From Cercophora sp. LCS_1 (Eukaryota; Ascomycota; Sordariomycetes; Sordariales; Lasiosphaeriaceae): a stretch of DNA of 64,000 bases. This document shows, piece after piece, positions 55,314 to 64,000 of the stretch; position 1 is the first letter of the stretch; each line of letters starts with the position of its first letter. The position numbers were made by a program, and so were the translations under genes. The notes beneath the pieces were generated by a model. The model was given only the letters and a program-made list of their open reading frames with translations, was not told where the DNA came from and searched no databases. The stretch covers positions 1 to 64,000 of the forward strand of contig JAPZLL010000002.1 of assembly GCA_036250225.1 (NCBI GenBank), in the 5' to 3' direction.

Positions 55314-58300
55314 CCAGCCCAGTGAGTCCCGAACGTGCCCTTCCGACTTGAAGCACGTCCAGCTACTCATGTGGGATGTGTTGAATAATTAGGGGTGAGC
55401 TTCGGTCAAGCTTTCTTGGAGCTTGCAAGGTCCCAACGCTCTCTCCGACTGGGCCCACGGAACTGGCAAGAAGCTCTCCTATGCTGAAGGGTTCGATATT
55501 TGAGGCTAAGGATAGGATGGTGGCGCTTGACTCGAGGTAGAGAGGATGGGAATCCGTATCCAAGGATACGTGCTGGTTGGGAAAAGCTTTGGTTGGGTGA
55601 TGCTAAGGTTCGGTGTGTGAGCAGGCGCTATGTTTTGTGTTGTCCAAGTGGGTTCCTGGCCGATGACATGCGATGGGAGGAAAGGTGGGTTCGCAAGCGT
55701 CAGATCATACTGGGGCCGGATCGTGGGCTTTTGTGGACGGAGAAGGGAGACCCGGAGGATCTGGGGTGGAGTCAATGGCAAAGTAGAGACGGGATTCAGT
55801 CACGACATGGGATTCTTGGAACTGGGCCTCCCGGGATCTCGATGACATGCCGAGTGGCCGCTGGGGGGGTTGCAGAAAAGGGAGCGGTTGAGGTGGCACA
55901 AGCCGGCAGGGTGCGTTTTTGAGAATGGCGCTTCGAGTGGAAGAAGAGCGTACTTACACGAACGGACTGACAGACTGTCAGGACGAGGCGGGTTCCATAG
56001 GCAGTGTTGAGCGGTAGGCGGCGTAACGGCAGCTGTCGTGGACCGCCTGAAATTAAAACGGACGCCAATCTCAGGGCCGGGTCCAGACTCCTTGAAGAGC
56101 CAGGACAGTGATGTCGGTGACAGGATCCGGAAGCCTATCAGACGACGGGGCAGCGGTAACAACACCAAGCGTGGTTGCAACCCAGATCGTGATGGGAGTG
56201 CTCGGGAGACGCGAGAACGGGCTTTGCCAGCTAGCGTCGTTGTTGTGCCGGGAAGATGGTGGAGGCTCTCGAGACCTGCTGATCTTTATTGCAAGGTTGT
56301 GCGTTTACGGGACCTCGCTCATACACACAATGGCGTGAAAGTGGCAACGGGCGATGCACCGAGCTGGTCCCGGACTTCCTTTCTTTTGTGTCAATCGCGC
56401 TGGCCACCCGGGAAGCCCACATGCGAAGACTAAAGCAGAAAGGAAAGTCCAGGCAGAGAGAGAGAGGAGCAATTGAGCAGCCGAGCAACAAAAACAGCAA
56501 TTGGGGGATCGTGGACGTGGGGACGGTGTGACATGGGTCTAAACCGCGAAGGGGAGGGGGTGTGAGGGCGTGTTGGAACGAAAGGGAAACGAAGTCGCAA
56601 AACCAATTGAGTACCGCGTGGCAGGGACGGGCTGGCTCGAGACCGCGCAGGGGAGTATTTGGGAATTTCGAATCGCGAGGGGAAATGCGCCGCTGGAGGC
56701 GGGGACATGACGAAACGGGATCCAAAAGCAATTGGCAGACAGGTACACCAAAGTAAACGGTACTCATTCCGCATACTCACATGGGGAGGCGGCCATTGGA
56801 ACGGCGTCCAAAGACGGTCGATCAACGGGTCAAAAGGGTACGCCGCCGCGTCGCAATAAAATGGCCGCCAGCCGTTCTTCCGCCAGCTTGTGTGTGGCCG
56901 TCATCCGGTGGTTTCTGGGTGTCTGGCCTCGTCGAGTTGCCGAACAACACGCCGACATCGACATCAACCTGGCCATCGAGAGCATCGATCGAGCATCGAT
57001 CGAGCATCGAGCTGCCTTATCTTTGAGGTCATCCTGCGCCTGCTCGTGTTCGTGGGACCGCATCGAGCAGCACATCGACCAGCACATCGACCAGTGGATG
57101 ACGTGAGGACCGCGTTTCCAGGCGGCATCAAGACTGTGAGCTTCTTGTTGTCGTTGCGGCTCTTTGTGTTTGTCAAACCAGCAAGACTGCTGTCTCCTGT
57201 CTGCTTTCCTGGCATGGCATTCCCTACCCAGCATGGTCCCGCAGCATGGGAAATTCAGCTTCGGGGACGGGCTCAGAGACCCCGCCAGCATTGCTGGGAC
57301 TCCAGCAGCAGGAACGGTGTGGCCGGGTGGCCAAAATGCTCAAAATGCCATCCTGTCATGGCACAACTTGGATGGCCGCTTGCTGGGAAGGGGGTGGGCG
57401 AAGAAGAAACAGCCAAGAGGAATCTCGATCCCCATCGATGCTGGAGACACATGAAAAACGTACGATTATGATGGATCGGAACGGGGTGCGGGCCAATCAG
57501 CGGCATTGCACCCACCTCTCCTTCCCAGGCCGGCGCGAATCTACAGCGCCGTCTTCAGGTCTCGTCTTCAGAGCACAACACCCCAGCAGGTGCGTGACAA
57601 AAACCGGCTGTCGGCGCTTGGAGTGATTCTGCTTGGACCAACGTATTCAAGGCCTTTGGGGGAGCACCCCGGCCTTACAGTGTCGCAAAGACCCTGATAT
57701 TGATACCCGTTGCTGAGATGAAGATACGTCGTGAGGTCTCTCGACCCTGGTTGTGTGTTGTGTCAGGGACTTGCCAGCAGGTGGGGTTAGCGATGGCGGG
57801 GCTCTGCATCTGACCATCAGCAAAAGAGCAACCTCACCTCCGTCGGCCCATTTTCCAGCGCATTGATCAGCAAGCCAAGCATCCAAAGCATCGGATGTCT
57901 GGCCTCAGCGTTTCGCCCTCAACCCAAAGAACGTCATGTCTGGAGATGTGCGGGGAGTCGGAGATGCACACGAAGTGCAGGACCTGACAGGACGACGGCG
58001 GAGCTTGGGCCATCTCGATGTTGTCTTGCGGGCAATCCGCGTCTTGAGAATCGACAATTTGCCCCGCGATCGGACTTTCCCACTTGCCAATGGTCGCCCA
58101 TCCTTGTCATGACATCGGAACTCGTCAAAGGACGGCATTCTCATATTTGTCCATGTTGACGTCTGTCATTTTGCTTCGCATTTGTCGTCATCGTCACCAA
58201 TCCGGAGATTTCCCCGAACTGGGTGCAGGCCAAAAGACGTGTTGCTGAGGCAGCATCTCCAGCCGTTCATAAGCTCCTGGTGCTATGTCGCCGACCTCAC

Positions 58301-59375
58301 CCAACTGATAGCGTTTGTGGTGTTTTGGGACCCCGGTAGGCGTTGAGGGTTCCGTTTCGCTGCATGGCAAACCGATGAGCATCAGAAACCAGAAATGGAT
58401 CATCAGGGCGGCGTGCGCTCTGCAGCGAGCAAGAATGCGGGAACTTTGCAAAGCACTGGGGGCAATACGGGCTTCCAAGGTACCTGTCCCCCAGCCCATC
58501 TCTCCCCAGATAAATTACCGCTCTGCTTTGTCACGCCTGATTAGCGGAGATGCGTGTGACAACAACAACATCGGATCAGTCTTTGCTGTATGAAGGCCTG
58601 GCGCTGCTGCTAATTCCATCCCAACATGGGCGTGCGCATGGGCAGCAGTGCGGCAGTCGCAGGGGAAGCTCTCACTGGCCGAGGGGTGTCGGGCAAGCGT
58701 TCCTTACGCTCCCATTCGTCCGCTTATCGCATGTCGCCCAAGTCCCTGGAATTCGGGCGCCGGGCTGCCGTGGGCCAGAACTCGGCGTCCCCAGTTCAGC
58801 GAAATCCCAGCGCTCGACGGGAATCCCTTGCGTGTGAGTGCGTGCAGCTGGGAGCTTTGCCAAGCACGATTGTCGACCTCCAGCCAGATCTTGGATCGCA
58901 CACAACGTTCCAAAGCCAGCCCAACCACGTTCCTCAGACCAACGACCTCTCGGAGTTTTTCTCCTCGAACTTGCTGATACACGGATAGACACAGGTTGGG
59001 CGGCCAAGAAGCATCAAACGCTCCCAAACGGACCTGCCACGGCCGAGGGACCGTCGCCCACCAAGCGCCGTAGCCTCGCTGCAAAGATCGTACGATCACG
59101 TTGTCCAGGGAGGGGCACTGTCTGTGTTTCCGGCACGCGCCTCATCAGGATAATTCCCGTCCTTGCGCTTTTTGACACTCAGCACCGCCCTCAGGCACCG
59201 GAACGCAGAGCCTTCCAGAAGCCTGCCAAGTTGCTAGCGCCTGGGACTGTCTCGCCCATATCGCATATTCCGCAAATCGAAAGGCGTCGTCCGCGCCTGC
59301 GATTGTTTGCAGCTGCCAGACCGCTGGTGTTCAGCTCGAGTCGCCGAACGCCCACGCATCCATCCACTCATCATC
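55314..59375. other. Long empty upstream region, HMG-box gene / coiled-coil gene
   Basis: 4.06 kb between divergent starts, the largest gene-free stretch in the window. Many short ORFs on both strands, none with a domain or matching splice partner. It contains two small tandem repeats at 56981-57010 and 57071-57094. Long upstream regions of this kind are often seen at developmental regulators; spliced 5' leader exons cannot be excluded. Confidence 0.5.
56981..57094 (+). repeat. Two short tandem repeats sharing CATCGA
   Basis: An 11-bp unit AGCATCGATCG repeated about 2.7 times at 56981-57010, and a 12-bp unit CACATCGACCAG repeated twice at 57071-57094. Both contain CATCGA, which also occurs several more times in the 120 bp around them. 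Confidence 0.75.
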
Positions 59376-61030
59376 ATGGCGCCAGCAGATTCCCCGAAAC
59401 AGCGGGCGGTCGGAGATGAAAGTCCGGCAGCCAATTCCACATTGACGCCAGCAAACGGACAGCGCGACAGCTCTCCAGACTCGCCGTCTTCGGCACAGTC
59501 GGCGAACTGGGTGGGCAACAACATGGCGCAGGTTAGTACCCAGACCCAGATACCCGACGAGATACCCACCACGCACACGTGCACTCTGCACACAGGCACA
59601 TAGCCGCAATCTGCATGGAGGAATCCGATGCTTGCTCCAGGGACTTTCCCGTCCTGGTGGGCGTGTGTCGCCGAAGCTTCACGGCACCCAGCCTTACCTG
59701 CCCCACCATCGCACGCTGAGACCACGGCCTCCTGGCTAACATGGGCCCCTGCCGCCCTGCGTTCTAGGCCCTCAGAGACCTTGCTAGGTATGGCACGATC
59801 TCTTGTTTCCTCCCTCTCGGTGTCTGGTTCGCAAATGCCATGGCAGAATGTGGTCTCTCTGACCAAAACTGCATGCGGGGCCGGGACGAGATTCGTCAGT
59901 TTTCGCAATGGCTGCCTCGTGTCGTCTTTTCGATTTGCCCATCCCCGTGGTGATGAGAAATGCACCACCAGGGCATTGGCTGCTGCTTGCCTGCATTTCA
60001 TTTTTCCCTGTTGCCCCATTCCCCATCCGCAATTCGGTCCCCTCACACCGCTTCCCCTTGCCTTCTGGAGACGAGACGGGGCACCTGAAGGGTTTGCAGG
60101 ATGACAGACGGATGCGGTTCTGAGCCAGTTGTGAGGAAGCGCACGGTCTGGACTCATGGAAAATCAGCAGATTCGTGCCTTGGATTTGCCTATCCTGACG
60201 ATCGCTTGCGCCGTCTTGGGTATGGTCGACGAAACGCCATGGCTTGGCGTCCTGCACCGGAATCTACCGTGCCGGGGCGCGGCGCGGACGCGCGGTTCAT
60301 CGGCATGCTGGCACTGGAACAGCAGGACCCTGAAAATCCCCCTCCCGAAAAAGATCGCCAAAACTTTTTGCGCAGCTGGCCAGACCTGGGACTCTGTCTG
60401 CAGGGTTCTCGCCAGCATGCCGTTCCCCAGACGGCGCAGCTCACCGTCCGTCCCGCTGGGCAAAGGAGGAGGGCCCGAATCCCGTCTCACATCTAACTTC
60501 TTCACTTCCACCCACCCCCTCCCCCTCCTTCGCGCTTTGCGCAAAGCGCGTGACGCGATGTGCTGGCGAGTCTGAGTCCCGTGGCCCGGGCCCCTAATGG
60601 ACTGTGGAACTTTCGGCTTTTTCCCCCTGTTCTGTTTCGCTACCTATCTCCCCTATCAGGCGTTTGTCTTGGAAGTGTTGGATTCCGGAAAGCTTCGGAT
60701 TCCAAAGATAATCTAGCCCAGTGGACCAGCAGTGTTGTGTGCCTGAAGAATTGGCTGCTCGATCATGAAATTCGCTCTTGACGATTTTCATGACAAACAG
60801 GGCTGAATTTCGTTATCTTGACGCGCAATTGCTGACCGGTGTAACCACTCTTCAACAGGGGCGAGCAAACTGCCGCTGCGCTCGAGGCAAACTTGACGAG
60901 TCTGGAGAGTAGGCTGGATGAGCTATTGGCCACTCTCGGGATACCTCCCGAAGCCCTCGACGAGGAGCAAGAGCCGGCGGCCCAGAAGAACAGTCAAGTG
61001 GACGGGGATGAGAAGAAGAAGGATGCGTAA
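59376..61030 (+). CDS. Small coiled-coil protein with 20-nt micro-exon
   Basis: Three exons: 59376-59531 (52 codons), 59768-59787 (20 nt) and 60859-61030; 115 residues. The N-terminal half is a Ser/Pro/Ala-rich disordered leader ending SANWVGNNMAQ. The micro-exon adds ALRDLA plus part of an Arg. Exon 3 continues a heptad-patterned helix (RGEQTAAALEANLTSLESRL, DELLATLGIPPEALDEEQ) and ends in an acidic/Lys tail. The exon 1 frame does not fit exon 3 directly. A GTTAGT donor, a CTAAC branch at 59736-59740, a TTCTAG acceptor, a GTATGG donor and the CAACAG acceptor fit a 20-nt exon that repairs the phase and keeps the coiled coil unbroken. Intron 2 is 1071 nt, far longer than others here. I do not recognise the family; it is probably a small scaffold or complex subunit. 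Confidence 0.6.
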
Positions 61031-61390
61031 GGGAACCGGGAGTTGAGATTGATGGCGGCCGGATTATACCCAGGTACCGATGAGTGTCCCTTGAGTATAT
61101 TGGATAGATATCACCTATAACGAACACCCCGAACAACTCCCAAGACATTTCTCGATCTGGCAATCGTGATCAGAGACCATCATGAACACTCTCATTATCA
61201 TAGAACTCAGTAACAAGACAGCAACGACAAACCAAATCCGCCCATTGCTTCCAGCCCTCGACCATTGCCCGGGAAAACACATGACAGAAATCCATGCAAC
61301 TCAACCATGCCATACCCAAGCATACCCAAACCCACCCCACTCATGCACACAGCGGTGTCAAATCCCTTTGTAAATCCACGCCCGCTCAGC
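61031..61390. other. Convergent spacer
   Basis: 360 bp between converging stops of the coiled-coil gene and cnd2. No gene is seen. Confidence 0.6.
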
Positions 61391-64000
61391 TCAGTCCCCA
61401 CCCTCAGTGATAACAGCAGACCAATCCTTCTTGATGGTCAACTCCTCCAACTCCGGCGTCTTTTCAATCACCAGCCCCTTTTCGTTGGCCAGATGCAGCA
61501 GACAGATGAAACAAAAGCTCGTTGAAATATCATTCATCATGGCCTTGGGATACACGCCCTGCAAGTCATTCATGACCTCTGTGAACTTGAGCGTCGGCCC
61601 GGCGTCTTTGATCTCGGGCGTTGGTAACCTTGACCTCTCATCGGGCTGTTGTGAGGAGTTAGTCATCGCCATTCGACGCTTCATCATGGGAGAACGAGGG
61701 ACCAGAGAAAAAAAACATACCTGTTCCAACTCCTCAAATTTCATACCCTTCCATATCTCCTCCTTTAGCCTCCTCACGTCCACCTTCTTGGCTACCCGCG
61801 CGTACTGCACGTATTCGGGGCGCACCCGTCTGTTCTGCGTAACCAGCATGGTACCAAACGCCAGGTCAGCCGGGTTCGTAACCGTCAGTCCGTTGAACGC
61901 GCCCGTCATGCCGACCTCGGTAAGACCAGCTTGTGCGGGATCGGGAGTGAAGTGTTCCCGCGCATCAGCAAACTCGTCAATGTCATCGTCGTCGTCGTCA
62001 CCGCCCGCAAATGGCAAGCCGTCGTCTTGGAAGAAGTTGGCGTCGTAATCACCTTGCACTGTCGCAGTGCTGTCGTCGCCTGGTCCGTTGGAAGCTGAGT
62101 CGGGCTGCGGTGCTTTATGGGATGCCCAGAAGGCCTCGTCCATCTCGCCTTCGGGGATGGGATTATCATTTGCGTCGGCCGACCCAAAGACGCTGGAGCC
62201 GGAGCGGTGGATGCGGCGGCGGGCGTTGAGACGGGCTTTGGGCTTGAGGAAGAGGGAGAGGAGCTGCTTGGAGGAAAAGTGGCGGTCGTCGGGCAAGAGG
62301 TTGCGCGACTTGGCTTTCCAGTCCTTTTTGGGCAGGGAGATGGCCGTGTTGGTGGCGGCTTGGGTGTAAATAGCTTCTGCGAGGGCGGGGTCTAGGGGCG
62401 AGGAAAAGTCGATCTCAAAAGGCTGCTTTTCCTTGCGCTGGCGGGTTGGCTCGGTAGGCTTGTTGACGTCCTTGATTTTGCGGATGCGCCAGTGCTCGGC
62501 ACTAGTCCAGTTCTTTTGCAGGGCTTGGTCAAAGTAGCTGAGGATGTCTTCGTGCACCTTGTCGGCCTTTTGGGCGTGCGTCATGGACACCATCATGTCA
62601 CCGCTAGGGTCAGGCATCAGGAGGTCGATCCCAACGTCGCCGTCACCAGCAGCCCCGTCCCCATCAAGCCCAGCGTCGAATACCCGGAGCATCTGTGGCT
62701 CAAGGGCAGCTTCGCGCGCCCAGGCTTCACCTCCCTCGCCAAAGTCAACATCACCTCCGAGATCAAAGGCACCCAGCCCGTCCGTGTCATCGAAGCCAAG
62801 TGGGTTTTCCTCGTCGATGAACATGCCGGACTTGTCACCAATATCGGGGGTCTTCTCCTTGTCATCCTGGCGCCAGTCCTCAGGGGCACGGAGGAAGGGA
62901 ATATCCAGAGAGCCAGATGGGTCACCGAGATCGAACGTCTTGAGTGACGGACATACATCCATCTGGTCGAGACGGCCGAGGTCGGGGAAGAAGCGGGCAC
63001 CAAGAGATGCTACGTCAATCTCAACATCCTCATCTTCCTCGGGCTCCTGGGGTTTGGCAGTTGACGCGGTTGAGGTGTCCATCTCGTCGTCAACATCTTC
63101 CTCGCCATCTGCAGCTCTTTGCTTGGACTTTTGGTCCTGAGCTGAGGCGTCATTAGCGTCGTCACTGCTGTCAAAAACAATCCGGCCTTGTGAGTCGATC
63201 ATCAGGTGGTTCAGTAAAAGACCCTTTGCACCGCCCTCGTCGAAATCGGCTGACGCTTTCTTGAAGAGAGGATCCACTGTAAACTCCAGCTCAAACTTCT
63301 TGAGTTGAAGGGACGCGAATGACGGCGCTAGTGTTGCCTCGGATGACCTTTGGGCCTGCATACGGTTAATCACAAGTCTCCATCGTGGAACCAGGGGCTG
63401 CACCTTTTTCCTTGGCTTCTTGACCACATTACCGTCCTCGTCGACCACCTCCTCGTCCTCATCCTCCTCGCCGTCCTCCTGGTTTTTTTTCTTACTGTCG
63501 CGGCTGTCGGCCAAGCCACTCAGCAGCTTGCCGGTTTCCGTTGCGACACTGTCTATCCTGCTGGTGTAGATCTTGACACAGCCGTCTAGCGTGCAGCTGG
63601 CCTTTTGGAAGTTCACCCCATCGCCCTCCTTCAACAGTGACATGTCGTGAAAGTAGTCAATCAGAGCAAAGTTCCACGAATTGGCAGCGTTGATCTTGTT
63701 GTCGGTTGCCATCTTCATCCACTCCTCGAAATTGGCCAGGATCGGGGGCACACGCTTCATCGGCGTAACGACGGACCCGCCGACGACAAGACGGCTGCCA
63801 TCATCCTTCTCGGTCAGCGTATCCTTTGCGCTCATCCTCGGGCGCGGCGTGCGCGGGTTCGACCCTGGTGATCCGGCATTTTCCAAATCGACGAGTGCGA
63901 GGCTCTTGCGCGCCGGCGTTCCTGTCGCAGCCGCCTTGAGTTGGTTGATCTGGGCCTCATGGAGCACTTTCCGGCTGTTTGAGCGGCGGGCCTTTTCCTC
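61391..64000 (-). CDS. cnd2: Condensin complex kleisin subunit Cnd2/Brn1 (partial, N-terminus beyond window)
   Basis: Kleisin (Barren/NCAPH) that bridges Smc2-Smc4 and binds the HEAT subunits in mitotic condensin. Exons (minus) are 61721-64000 (5' end beyond the window) and 61391-61645; 844 residues are visible. The frame is open to the window edge, and by family comparison I expect only some tens of residues to be missing. The barren signature is near the N-terminus (NFEEWMKMATDNKINAANSW, DYFHDMSLLKEGDGVNFQKA, SCTLDGCVKIYTSRIDSVA). Acidic regions and a conserved middle follow (EIDVASLGARFFPDL; WRIRKIKD). The C-terminal winged-helix part that contacts the Smc head spans the intron (VRRLKEEIWKGMKFEELEQ / PDERSRL) and continues to TSFCFICLLHLANEKGL. 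The 75-nt intron has branch GACTAAC and is a multiple of three without an in-frame stop. Confidence 0.95.
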   Translation of the reverse strand, partial: EEKARRSNSRKVLHEAQINQLKAAATGTPARKSLALVDLENAGSPGSNPRTPRPRMSAKDTLTEKDDGSRLVVGGSVVTPMKRVPPILANFEEWMKMATDNKINAANSWNFALIDYFHDMSLLKEGDGVNFQKASCTLDGCVKIYTSRIDSVATETGKLLSGLADSRDSKKKNQEDGEEDEDEEVVDEDGNVVKKPRKKVQPLVPRWRLVINRMQAQRSSEATLAPSFASLQLKKFELEFTVDPLFKKASADFDEGGAKGLLLNHLMIDSQGRIVFDSSDDANDASAQDQKSKQRAADGEEDVDDEMDTSTASTAKPQEPEEDEDVEIDVASLGARFFPDLGRLDQMDVCPSLKTFDLGDPSGSLDIPFLRAPEDWRQDDKEKTPDIGDKSGMFIDEENPLGFDDTDGLGAFDLGGDVDFGEGGEAWAREAALEPQMLRVFDAGLDGDGAAGDGDVGIDLLMPDPSGDMMVSMTHAQKADKVHEDILSYFDQALQKNWTSAEHWRIRKIKDVNKPTEPTRQRKEKQPFEIDFSSPLDPALAEAIYTQAATNTAISLPKKDWKAKSRNLLPDDRHFSSKQLLSLFLKPKARLNARRRIHRSGSSVFGSADANDNPIPEGEMDEAFWASHKAPQPDSASNGPGDDSTATVQGDYDANFFQDDGLPFAGGDDDDDDIDEFADAREHFTPDPAQAGLTEVGMTGAFNGLTVTNPADLAFGTMLVTQNRRVRPEYVQYARVAKKVDVRRLKEEIWKGMKFEELEQVCFFSLVPRSPMMKRRMAMTNSSQQPDERSRLPTPEIKDAGPTLKFTEVMNDLQGVYPKAMMNDISTSFCFICLLHLANEKGLVIEKTPELEELTIKKDWSAVITEGGD

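Overview
This window is nuclear DNA from a filamentous ascomycete, most likely a Sordariomycete and probably Sordariales. The evidence is the gene content (palF/RIM8, a SAM plus HMG-box regulator, GPI-anchored Cys-rich wall proteins, a UNC-13-type protein, a fused pseudouridine glycosidase/kinase). Introns are mostly 48-75 nt with GTRNGT donors, CTRAC branch points and YAG acceptors. Genes are monocistronic and separated by 0.3-4 kb of non-coding DNA. Nothing looks bacterial, and there is no intact mobile element, rRNA or CRISPR array.

Layout, left to right. 0.1-5 kb: a dispersed-repeat copy; SEC20 (-) head to head with mitochondrial ribosomal protein mL53 (+); inorganic pyrophosphatase (-). 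5-9.3 kb: a Ync13/Munc13-family protein (-). 11.3-15 kb: a BAR-PH-ArfGAP-ankyrin protein (+). 15.7-16.8 kb: a GPI-anchored secreted protein (-). 17.6-20.1 kb: the pseudouridine-catabolism fusion enzyme (+). 20.9-22 kb: a membrane-associated SDR (+). 22-25.6 kb: a gene-poor stretch with degenerate tandem repeats and one small doubtful ORF. 25.7-27.8 kb: a phenol-hydroxylase-like FAD monooxygenase (+). 28.5-30.5 kb: an F-box protein (-). 32.5-35.1 kb: the pH-signalling arrestin PalF (+). 35.7-37.7 kb: a single-pass surface protein (-). 39.4-40.1 kb: GINS subunit Sld5 (+). 40.8-41.6 kb: a small SDR (+). 43.1-43.3 kb: a poly-G tract ending in a 10-N assembly gap. 43.6-44.2 kb: a small GPI-anchored Cys protein (+). 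44.4-45.3 kb: methylthioribulose-1-P dehydratase (-). 46.6-48.5 kb: calnexin (+). 49.2-51 kb: methylmalonate-semialdehyde dehydrogenase (+). 52.3-52.4 kb: the second copy of the dispersed repeat. 53.4-55.3 kb: a SAM/HMG-box regulator (-) behind a 4 kb empty upstream region. 59.4-61 kb: a small coiled-coil protein (+) with a 20-nt micro-exon and a 1.07 kb intron. 61.4-64 kb: condensin kleisin Cnd2 (-), cut by the window end.

The genes do not form one pathway or a secondary-metabolite cluster. Several act in secretion and membrane traffic (Sec20, Ync13, ArfGAP, calnexin). Others serve replication and chromosomes (Sld5, Cnd2), metabolism, or the cell surface. I found no convincing new multi-gene system. 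The observations most worth checking are: an in-frame mitochondrial-presequence-like extension upstream of the pyrophosphatase; a dense cluster of PacC-type GCCAAG sites upstream of palF together with three PSAP motifs in its product; the micro-exon/long-intron gene at 59.4-61 kb; a GC-AG intron; and a pair of diverged repeats 52 kb apart. Coordinates of spliced genes give the whole coding span, with exons in the text. Exon boundaries were inferred by eye from splice consensus, reading phase and remembered family sequence.
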